64,000 nucleotides of DNA from Nitzschia sp. DOCU1. Lineage: Eukaryota; Bacillariophyta; Bacillariophyceae; Bacillariales; Bacillariaceae. Below, piece by piece: positions 54,628 through 64,000 of the stretch; position 1 is the stretch's first letter, and every line of letters starts with the position of its first letter. The position numbers were made by a program, and so were the translations under genes. The notes below the pieces were generated by a model. That model was not told the origin of the DNA, made no database searches, and was given only the letters and a program-made list of their open reading frames with translations. The stretch spans positions 2,418,001 to 2,482,000 of the forward strand of contig OX595993.1 of assembly GCA_951394045.1 (NCBI GenBank), written 5' to 3'.

Positions 54628-55561
54628 TGCGCCAACACAAACAGACGAAGAATCATCGTCACATTTCGATGACAAAATATCCAAGGCGCTAGGAGAAAAG
54701 GACCCCGTGGGGCCTCTAGGCTCAGGAACGGCTCAAATCCCATTCCCATGGAATCCCATGACGCCTCTTGTGGAGTCCCAAGTAGCAGACGCCACGACAA
54801 AGAGACTATCTGAGAACCCGCTGGACCTCCTAAAGGCTGATGAAACATCGTCATCAAACATCGTTGATGATGAAGGTAGTACACAGGCGGAGATCATAGA
54901 GCTGTTGGAAAGACAGTTGAATGAGACCAGGCGAGCGTTATCGTCGACGAGTGCAACATTCGTTTTTCATGACGATGACGAAGAAACGAGGCGAATTCGG
55001 GCGCTGCAATACTTCCTGGGAATGCCAGTTTCACTGCGTTCCAAACGGGACAAGGACACCTTCGAAACTCTGGAAAGCAGTTATCGGGCATACTGTTGTA
55101 GCAAACGTCATGCTGGTGCCGATCTGGTTCGACTCCTCGTCACGGAATACATGTGTCTCGATTCTTCAACAGCGTCAATGATGGCATTGACAATGATGGC
55201 GCCTCCTCCCCCTGTTTGTAGTTTACCCCCAAGCTCCTCTTTGTCCCAAGCCCCTATCATTGTTCTACCGTCGTCGGACAGCAGGCGGCGGCAAAGTGGT
55301 AGCAGTGCTACCGGCCTGGCAAAGCCTCCGCCTATGGCTCACTCTTGCGACTTGTTCCTGATGGCGGGACCACGAGGATCATCAGTCAGCAACATTGGAT
55401 ACGATTCTCTCCTCGAACTCTGCAACGGTCGGGCGGCCGTTCCCAGACCTACGCTACTACTAGCTAATGGAACGATTCGCGGCCAACATCAACAAGTGGT
55501 AGGACGGTGTCGCCACAACAAATATCAGGGAATGAGACAATACATAGTTGTTACTAGCTAA
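54628..55561 (+). pseudogene. GAF-like protein 3' part, unit C
   Basis: Corresponds to the end of the unit A gene after the GAF-like domain. It is the only copy in which the 3' frame is undisturbed (LDLLKADETSSSN at about 54820-54860; A and B have four extra nt there), giving 284 open residues with a coiled-coil-like ELLERQLNETRRAL and a Pro/Ser-rich tail. The N-terminal domain is missing. Confidence 0.6.
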
Positions 55562-56849
55562 TAGTAGTCATGATTGTTGCTGCTGACAGTACGTTCTTTA
55601 CTATCCCTCCGATAGAAAGGACGAGAGCCCACGTGGATGCTCGTATTATCGTGATACCGTCGTTTGTAGAAGTGAGAAAGCTGCGGTCGTCTGGCTTACG
55701 TAACCACAGAAGCTAGAACAAAAGTAAGACAAGGGAGCTAGCAGTAGTCTGCAGTCGTAGCTACCGTAGTAGCCAGCTATCTACGTACTCTGCTGCAATG
55801 CTTTGCACTACTATCGGCTCTATTTGTCGCTGAGGGAATTGAGATTCGATAAGTGCCCCCAGTACGAAAGCGGTTGTTGCGAAATCGCTTGTTGTAAAAT
55901 CTTGCGTCACCAAATTGCGAGTAGTGAAATCTCGGGAAATTGCATTGCATCCCCTCGGCTGCCTCCAAGAGGGCATATGCATTTACTTAAAGGGAAATTG
56001 ATCTTGAGTGATTTTGATTACCTCGACTGCTTACACATAAATTTATAGTGAAATCACGGCGGGCGACAATCTTCCCTCTATTACAATCTAACTTTGCTTA
56101 CCCTTTCTGGCAATTTCCCTCTTTACAATATTGTACTTTATATTGACATTGACTCTAGTTTAAATTTTCATGGTCTTCTTTTGATCACAGAGTGAGTTAG
56201 CGTCATCTAAAAAACGAACTCACGATAGACCGCGTGGCCGACCGTTTTTCCCATGGGTCGATGAGGGCATTGAAAAAGGGCTACTAAGTTTCTAACTACC
56301 TATCGTAATTTGACAAAACTTTACAAACGTCTTCAAATCAACCATAGCTTGCCGTTTACAGCTTGGGTGTGATTGTAGCATCCAGCTGGACAGCGATCGG
56401 CCCACTTCTCTAGCTTGCTATCTTTCTGATGTAGTCCGTCTAGTCAACGAACGATTGACGTAAGGCATATCAATCGTGTTTAACAAACAGCGTCAAATGT
56501 TTTCTAGCTTATGCCCTTGCCTCAGAAACCATATTCTGTGGATTTGGCGAACTGGCGGATTTGAATGTGGATTACTTTCAGCCACCGTGGGGCTTCATCG
56601 TGGGAAAAATCACGAAACTGCTTCATCGTGGGAAAAATCACGAAACTGCTCGCAAACCACAGCAGAAACGGCTCGGATCTCCGCATTCCTTCCAACAAAT
56701 GCATCACTTTTTCACTCAATCGACCTCACTTTTTTGCGAAGGGAGCAATCCGCATCGTAACGATGATCAGCTTTCTTCATCAACTTTCTTTTCACTCTGC
56801 TATGAACAGACCTCTACTGCGGCGATCACTATCATTTTGATGGTGCGGC

Positions 56850-57377
56850 TCAGCTGTAGCGAGATAACAGCCTGAAGGAGGAGAAATCCACGGTGAAGGT
56901 CCGGTTTGTGCCGGACCGCCCTGGAACACTCGTCCTGAAGGAAGCCAATATTGGGGGTGTACGTGGACTCAGTCTCTGGAGAGCCCTCCGGATTCGGTTG
57001 AACCATGACGCTAGCTCCCTGAGGCAAACGGAGCCGAAGCAGACCCTGGCAGAAAGTTGTTGGATGAAATGTTTGATTGTTGTGTTGGTGTTGGCGGAGG
57101 AATGATTCATGTGGTGGCGCCCTTCGGAACGGTACGTGCACTCCAAACTTGCGTTTTTGCGACTTGACGGTGCCGTTTGATCATATTTCTTTCCCGCAGT
57201 GCTACTCACCTTGTTCTTTCCTCCTTTTGCAGGCGTCTGGCGTTGTTCTACAATACCAACATTTTCCAGAGCAACGATCCTGATCCGTGATCTCGACCCC
57301 GATTCCGATTCTCCCCGCACACAAACAGCCTGATCAACGCAACCGGTTTGTGGTTCCGGTTTTAAAACGTCCTCCAC
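56850..57377 (-). CDS. Hypothetical 175-residue ORF, unit C
   Basis: Third copy of the frame at 16560-17087, same length. Doubtful coding status. Confidence 0.2.
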   Translation of the reverse strand: MEDVLKPEPQTGCVDQAVCVRGESESGSRSRIRIVALENVGIVEQRQTPAKGGKNKVSSTAGKKYDQTAPSSRKNASLECTYRSEGRHHMNHSSANTNTTIKHFIQQLSARVCFGSVCLRELASWFNRIRRALQRLSPRTPPILASFRTSVPGRSGTNRTFTVDFSSFRLLSRYS

Positions 57378-57833
57378 TCGCGTACGTGTCTCGTCGCGGA
57401 GAGTTTAAGTGTAACCTGTGCTGGTGCGTGGAGAATTGGAATCGGCTACGCCGTCGAGTGAAGTGGATTGTTGTCTCTACCGGGCGGAGCAGCTGTGGCC
57501 CACCCCCTCCGAAATCGAACTGCTTTGACGTAGCGGTGGGGCTCAGTAACTTTTTGTGTGAGAACACAAAAACGAAGCCAAAAGTTCGATGAATAGATAG
57601 ATGATAAATCTACCGGTAGAGGAGTAGCTAGCTAGGTTGCATCGTTTCTCGCACGATACATAACATATTATTGCTCCGAACAAAATACGTTCTAGTCCTA
57701 CTATTATTTCAAATCGGTTCTTGGCGACGCTTCCGTTTTGCGTATCATATTATTCTTCGCAAACAGTGGTCCCGCACTCTTGTGCTTGAATTGGTGATGA
57801 TCACTCTCGTCGTCTTCAGCAGGCATTATCAAA

Positions 57834-58231
57834 TTAATGGTCGTTTGTGCCTAATTTGAGTTTCTCCGCTTCGGCAGCATGCATGTTGAAGACTTGTTCC
57901 GAAGAGGTCTGACTGACTCCATAGTCATCCAAAAGGAGACGTTCCTTGTTCGCTTCCAAACTGGCAAAGATACTCGAAATCTTCACACCCTCCGAGTTGA
58001 CTTCGTATCGGACCTTGGTATCCTGGCGCTCCCGGAAAATATTGGAGGCATACGAAGTTACGATGTACTCCGCAATCTTTCGGATCCTCAACTCTACGGT
58101 CGCAAAGGCGGCGAGTTCGGCAAGGGTTACTCCCGTCGGTGAAGTCGCACTCTTGTGAATATTGTAACCAATGGGATTCTGGTCGTTGATGACAGAAGAT
58201 AGGTAGGTATCACCCGTCAATTCAACCTTTT
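57834..58231 (-). pseudogene. ABCA transporter tail fragment, unit C
   Basis: As in A and B, but the codon that is TGA there is TTA here, so the frame continues KLKLGTNDH and ends at TAA. SQTSSEQVFNMHA replaces SQTSLEQVFNMDA. The longer end shows that the stop shared by A and B is probably derived. Confidence 0.58.
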
Positions 58232-58657
58232 GGCTCTTGGGAGACGGCGAGGCACCGTTGCGCACTGGTTTCTTTGTGTCTTGAGAGAAATGAGGTGCGT
58301 CCAACTCGTCGTCAACCGCATCAATCTTTCGAGGCCGGCCACGTTTTCTGTGGCTGTAGAAGAAATCAAACCATTGCTCTCCAAATACAAACGCTTGTTT
58401 TGGGGGATGGCACCCAGAAACGAATCAAGCTTTCGCGGGGGTCCTCGCTTGCGGCGTCCAGTGTCATAGATTCGATCCGTTTGCTCCACGAACCGCGGGG
58501 GCGGAGCACTCTTGCGTCGTCCAGAATGCTCCATCGTCTTTCCGCTGCTTTGATGATGATTGCCATCTCCGGTTTTTGCTGCCGCATCCTTGGCATCATC
58601 AGCTTGGATCAACTCCAGAAGCTCGTCAGGCTGCAAGTCCTCGTTGTCGCCATCCAC
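58217..58657 (-). pseudogene. AT-hook protein fragment, unit C
   Basis: Copy of 17927-18367 with a few substitutions; RRKRGPPRKLDSFLG retained. Confidence 0.5.
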
Positions 58658-59205
58658 ATACTCGACACCACAGTACTACAGGGGTCTCATCGGTCGGCAA
58701 TCGGATGACTTTGCCCTTGAATAGTCCGTGTTTGGCAAAGTTCTTGTAAAAGGTAGTTCCGAGTTTGATGGAAGTGGCGTCCTCGAATGTTTGGCGGAGT
58801 TCTTGATGGAAGTGGCGTCGTTCGACGAGGGCTTGTTGGGATCAGAAGAAAAATGAGCTTGTGAAGGGCGTCACGTACACGTTCGAGATCGTCAGCCTGC
58901 TCTTCAAACTCGTCGTCGCTTATCAAGGGCTTTGGGGGGAGAGCAGCTGGAGTAGGTTTTATAGGACCGACATTATTGTCGTTCGACGCCGCAACATTTG
59001 AGGTGACAAAAGCCACCCCAGGCTCTTTGGAATCGGACACCTCGTCCTCTCTATCGGCCTCGGTAACTGATTGTGTCAGGCGTGGCCGTCCAATCCCACC
59101 ATTTTCAAAACGCCGCCTCTATCTTCAGTCGAGTTCGTGTATGCAGATGGAGCTGGATCGTCGTCCTTCGTCTCTTCAATCCGAGGTCTAGTAGTATCCT
59201 CATGG

Positions 59206-59439
59206 TCACAACCGCCCTTGACTGCCGACGTCCCAGCCTCGGCACAGGTAGCAACCGAAGGACCCTCTGCCAGGTCGGGGGCCGGCGACCGATGGTGTTT
59301 CTTTACCAATGGGCGCACACGTTTCGCAATACCAATCTTCTTCAGGGATCCCGGGCAGGCCGACACATTTTGTATGCACAACGTTGGAACAGCCGTCGCA
59401 GCACAAAACATCCCCGCTCAGCCGCAAATAGTGAACCAA
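59206..59439 (-). pseudogene. PHD zinc-finger fragment, unit C
   Basis: Copy of 19107-19340 with the same finger residues and the same missing first Cys pair. Confidence 0.68.
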
Positions 59440-59582
59440 ATATAGCGACCGTCCGTTGGGTCAATCGGAAACACATCTTTATGAACTTTGCTCCAAGTCA
59501 CACGGGTTGAAATGCCAGAGCGTCCACTTGCTGGTGGAGGTAGTTAGCTTTTTCAAGAGCCTTTCAAGCAGTTTCCAGTTGC

Positions 59583-60841
59583 TCAGATGGGTCGATGGTA
59601 GCGTCTCCTCCATTTCGCTCTTGTCATCGTCGTGTCTCTGTTCCAACGATTACCCAGCTGAATTCTCGTCGGGCGCTGACGTCGGGTTAACATCAACGAG
59701 CTGAGAATCTTTGTACGTGCTAGCAGGCCATCAATACCTCCCATATTCGGCCAGTTCGCAATAGAATCAAAATCAGGATTGCCACGCATCACATGGCAAG
59801 AATAAAAGCCACTCCCTTGGATTTGGCAGCAGACGCAAGGTGCGCGCCTTCCGGGACGACGCAACATGACTTTAGCCAGCCCATCGTCGTTCGAGAAATC
59901 TTTGAATCGAAACATTATATAGTGACTCTCACGCGGGCGTCGTCCAAGATATATCGTATTTGCTGGGCAGCGGCTTTCTTGGCCGAGTCGTCGGCAATAG
60001 TAGCTTCTGTGTCGGAGGCTGCATTTGGGTCGGCAGGACGGGAAGATTGCTTGATTTTTCCACGTGGCGAGTTTCATTGAGCTCTAAACAGAGGGAAGGG
60101 AAAGCCATCATTGATTTATAGTTCGACATGACCTGCTTTCTCGGGTCGTCCTCAAACGTATCGACTACCCATGGGAGCCAGCAGGGGGAGCTCGCCAATA
60201 TCCCCCGGAATGCTATATCTTCGTCGGTTGTCAGGATACCACGAGTATTGACCGGTTTGTCGACTTCTCGCGCACTGTCCGACGAAAGTAAATCTTCGAA
60301 CGTAGGCAAGGACCCTTCCCGAGTGTGATGACAACCGGATGGTCCCATTCTGAGCATTCTCCAAGCAAAATCTCCGGTCGATATAATCCGGTTCCATTCC
60401 GCTGAGACAAAGGGCGACGGATATTCTGGTAGAAATGACTCGTGCCAAATGGTGCAATAAGACATCATCGGGATAGGCAAGGACCGGTTCCCGAGTGTGA
60501 TGACAACCGGATGGTCCCATTCTGAGCATTCTCCAAGCAAAATGTCCGGTCGATATAATCCGGATCCATTCCACTGAGACAAAGACGTTTCAGAATATCG
60601 AAGCACTTTAGCAAGGAGCGCACAGAGTCGACTGAAATGCCAAACACGGAGGGCGATGGATATTCTGGAAGGTGGCTTCCGGAAGGATCAATTCCTCGTC
60701 GACAGGGTCTTGAACTCCGTTTGGCCAGCTTGGTCGCAGGAAAGACGACGACTCCGGCATCCAGCAAATAGTATATACGCCATTAGCCCATTCGTATTGA
60801 AAGCGTAGCCGAATGACCAAAACTGGGGACGCTACCGATAG
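59583..60841 (-). pseudogene. Unrecognised fragments upstream of the PHD finger, unit C
   Basis: Copy of 19484-20770. About 37 nt present in A and B near 19820-19857 are missing at about 59922, which fuses frames differently. The duplicated 225-residue region is present (60606-59929). Confidence 0.3.
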
Positions 60842-62019
60842 GGTCGGTTCTCGGCGACGCTTCCTTTTTGCGCATCATGTACATCACTCTCTACTTTGTC
60901 GTCAGGTTCGGCTTGTTCGCTTCGTCGTCGTACTTTGGATTGCAATCAATTGGGTGGATACATCTCCTCAGAAACTTGAATCATATACCGAAAGGCCGCG
61001 GGCAAGAACGAACGAACTTTGCTTCCCCGTCTCCTAACCCAGTGTATTCTCCTCGTGGTGCAAAAGAATAGGCATTACCAAGATCCAGCGTGGTATACAA
61101 TAGAAGGGCCATGATATCATTGCCCGAGACACCGTACAGTCGACTAATCCAAGGCCAGCTGGACCACAGCAACATGGCCGCTCCTTGTTCCAAAGGAATG
61201 CGAGAGACGAATACCGGTCGGGCACCCAAAAATCGACAGGATCGACGGTAGCCCGCCGCAATGATCAATATAACCGACAGGATCGACGGTAGCCCGCAAT
61301 GGACTATTGAACATCCCTGTTATCTCATGGTCCCCTTCTTTAACTTGCACAAGTTGAGATTGGATAAGTTTACAGCGCAAAACTGGGTAACCTTCAAGTC
61401 GGGAGCCTGGGCTGGATTGATCGACAAAGGTATTCATGGATGGATGGGATTCTTGACGGAATGTTGGCAGATTCGAGTTGGCTCGGCCTTTGGAACGCCG
61501 GGAAATCTTGCTGGCAATACTCGACACTAGGAATCTTCACTCACATTTGCCAGAGCCGGCTCAGGCGTCCGTTGCAAACAACTGACTCCGTCTTTGTCTT
61601 TTAGCATCCTGATGTCTGCCAGAGAATAGACGTGTGGAGCTACCCCACCAAGTCAAGACAGTAGCTCGGGCCTCTGCACTTGTAGATCGACGGGGCGCCT
61701 CGTTCCCGCACATTGTTGTTCGCAGCTGGTGGATGATAGACACAGGTCGATCTCCGGGCATTGTGTGAAAGTCGTTTGCTCTCAAGCAATTTATCAAGTC
61801 CACCATGAAGCTGTCCATGACTTCAATTCCCTTTTTCAGACGTTTTTTTAAGCTCTTGCTCCACATGCTCTATGGTTGGGCGTCGAGAAGCATAATGATG
61901 CCACGAAGATTCCACTACCGGTAGGGCCTTCCATTCTTTTGTCCAAGCAGCCTTGGGTGATGTCAAAAACAGAGTCAATTGTTCGTCGACAAGTGCATAT
62001 TGCTGGTGCTGTTAGCAAC

Positions 62020-62590
62020 GACTAGAATTTTGGGCCGCCGCTGATACGTATCATTCCAGACCAGCCGCTGTAACTTGTCCATCGTCATATAGTTTGTCTG
62101 TTGCGACTTATGGTGCGAGCGCACGAGGCAACAAGAAACAGTTAGACTCGCCCCCAAATGGTTTCTGCCAAAGCGATAGTACTCACAATATCGAATCCAA
62201 TATTATCCGGCTTCAAATCGCGATGCATAATATGATGCTTATGCAAATGCGCTACTGCCGACGCCAAATCAAAGGCCGCCCATAGTCGATCCACCGTCTG
62301 TTGATGCCGTCGTTTCAAATCTTTGAGTTCTTGTGGCGAGACATTATCATGCCGACTACTTTCCAAAATAGCCTCGGCTTCTTGTCGATCTCGTCGGTCG
62401 CTACTGCAACAAGGCTTGAAACATGATTGAAACAGGGATCGCCTTGGCACGATTCTTCCACTGAGAACATCTCTCCACTTTTGTAGTTTTGTTTCCAAAG
62501 TATCATAGAGGCGATCCAAGATGATAAAATAGTAAGGATCGAATCGATCGCCGCTGGAAATGACCCGTAATTTGATTACGCTGGGGTGAT
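62020..62590 (-). pseudogene. Kinase fragment, unit C
   Basis: Catalytic-loop exon present (HRDLKPDNIGFD). The DLG exon and most of the APE exon are deleted; the remaining junction, with TGGTGC joined to GAGCGCACGAGG near 62113, is the one also seen in the second kinase copy of unit B. Confidence 0.68.
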
Positions 62591-62659
62591 AGGGGCAAAC
62601 TGGATAGAATCCGTGTTTCCAGATTCAAATTGAGAATTCCTGGAAAGAGAGAGTCCGGG

Positions 62660-64000
62660 TTAATGGCATATCTTGCATCTCCGGAATAGGGTCGCCGACA
62701 ATGTGTAGTAATAAATTTGCGAGCGTCTGTCTGGTCAATGGGCGTTCGATGAGAGCCCAGCGCCTCGTCGCGTTGAAGAGTATTTTCTGGTTCTGTAGTT
62801 ACATCCAAAATCTCACTCCCACTATCGTCCCCATTGCTACTCCTATGACTTGTAGCCAACGCCGTACCCCCCACCCCATGATCCGAGTTTGGCCGCTTCC
62901 AACTATTCCATCGTTGTAGAGCGGCTACAGATGCCCGCTGCCGAACACTGATTTCAGGAATCGAGGAACGGGGCTTGGACAAGCGGGGGTTCACCAAGTT
63001 GAAACGATCGAACAAAGACTCCAGATCAGTCAAACGGAATGGCTTGGTAATATCATTCGTCGCTCCTGCAGCATCGGCAGACTTGAATTCCTCCAGAGTA
63101 TGCGTAGTGACAAATACGGTGCAGTCTTGAGGATTATGGGCAACGATTTTGTTGGAAGCTTCCATCCGCGACAAAACAGGCATCACCATATCCATGAAAA
63201 TAACGTCAACAAACGTTTGCGTAAGACAAACATCGACAGCCTGTTGGCCATTGTCAACAATGGTGATATACGTAACATTCGCGAGATTCAGAAATTGTCT
63301 TCCGCATAAAGAACATTCAAATTACGCACCACTGCGACTGCCTTGGTCTGCTGGTGCTGCGAAACAGTGGACTTTGCATCCTTTGGCTATGTACTGGATT
63401 CGTTCTGAGGTTCCAAGAAACTCTTCTTTCCCTCGCCTGCTGTACCTGACTCGTCGCGTGCTACCGTATTGGATTCGACCGCCTTGCCCGGAGCCGCATC
63501 CACAGCGCTTCGACGATTTCTCGTACTCAAACCTTCCAAGACGGCCTCAATGGCAATGGTTCGAAAAGGGTTTGGAGAAGAAACCTTTGGCGCCGACAGC
63601 TTCCGCTTGGGTCTTGTATTCGTCCAGAGCATGCGCTGAAACCAAAAGCACGAAAGCCGTGGGATCTCTCTCTACGATTGTCTTGATTGCTTCCATACCG
63701 ACCATAATCGAGACCTGCATATCCATGAATATGCAGGCGAAGGTCGACGTTGCGCAAATATCGACTGCCTTCTGGCCATTGTCCACAATCGTAATGCCGT
63801 CAATGCCCGCCCACCCCAACACTCTGGACAATACCTTTTGATTCACCAAATTGTCCCCGGCATACAAAACTTTGAGATCGCCCTTTGGGAGGTGCCAGCT
63901 TCATTTTCGATGCTTGTATTCCAGGTGGCCTGAGCTTTTCCTTTGGAGGGGTCGGAATGGGACTTTTCGAACGGGTGCCGCCTGGAACAAGTTGCCGTCT
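62660..64000 (-). pseudogene. Tandem receiver-domain protein, unit C (cut by window end)
   Basis: Copy of 22890-24310. The upstream REC frame is open for 106 residues through FFSKPFSN, but an extra G near 63888 shifts its start (CTTTGGGAGG versus CTTTGGAGG). The downstream REC domain has the same internal loss as the other units. Confidence 0.72.

Larger units (their letters stand above)
48332..64000 (+). repeat. Tandem macrosatellite unit C (runs off the window)
   Basis: Third copy, cut by the window end inside the receiver-domain gene. It shares the ArsS-like replacement with B but has a 4,392-nt insertion in it, has lost most of the GAF-like domain, has a single copy of the segment duplicated at 18640-18890 in A, and lacks about 335 nt of the kinase piece. 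Confidence 0.93.

Noticed and set aside
1..64000. CRISPR arrays, bacterial operons, rRNA and tRNA genes
   Set aside because: No regular short direct repeats with spacers, no recognisable rRNA, and no tRNA cloverleaf I could support by eye.
11721..64000. Array as an assembly artefact (same unit repeated by error)
   Set aside because: The units differ by many scattered substitutions and by distinct large rearrangements, which a simple assembly duplication would not create; allelic copies placed in tandem remain possible and need read support.

Overview
The window looks like nuclear DNA of a pennate diatom, most likely Phaeodactylum tricornutum or a close relative. This is an inference. It rests on a Ty3/gypsy retrotransposon, short (60-110 nt) GT-AG introns, a transmembrane cyclase-phosphodiesterase fusion, a secreted TTHB210/DUF5602-like protein, and fragments of an arsenosugar radical-SAM gene and a GAF-like family that I associate with diatoms. 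Nothing bacterial (operons, ribosome binding sites) is present.

Layout. 1-4631: the 3' three-quarters of a Ty3/gypsy element on the + strand: RG-rich Gag, an in-frame TGA, Pol (protease, reverse transcriptase, RNase H, integrase), a frame-shifted integrase tail and a probable 3' LTR. 4759-5881 (-): a two-exon gene for a secreted protein. 6569-11272 (+): an eleven-exon gene for a 1271-residue membrane protein with a cytoplasmic nucleotide cyclase domain followed by a cyclic-nucleotide phosphodiesterase domain. It contains exons of 12 and 11 nt, and three of its introns are copies of one another.

11721-64000: a head-to-tail array of a unit of about 18 kb. Unit A is 11721-29767, unit B is 29768-48331, and unit C starts at 48332 and runs off the window. 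The units are very similar by eye but differ by substitutions, small indels and a few large rearrangements. Each unit is a mosaic of broken gene pieces. On the + strand there is a GAF-like protein. On the - strand, read from high to low coordinates, come an acidic nuclear-type protein, a helical tethering-complex-like protein, a small AT-hook piece, a TspO/MBR-like membrane protein, an unknown ORF, a tandem response-regulator receiver protein, a Ser/Thr kinase, PHD-finger/AT-hook pieces, and the tail of an ABCA-type transporter. In B and C the GAF-like gene is replaced in part by a fragment of an ArsS-like gene. In C alone that fragment is interrupted by a 4.4-kb open Cys-rich repeat ORF.

The two complete genes (secreted protein and cyclase-PDE) share a divergent 0.7-kb promoter region. 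The array reads as a macrosatellite of pseudogenes whose units exchange sequence, not as a working gene cluster. Family assignments are from motif recognition only; no search was run.
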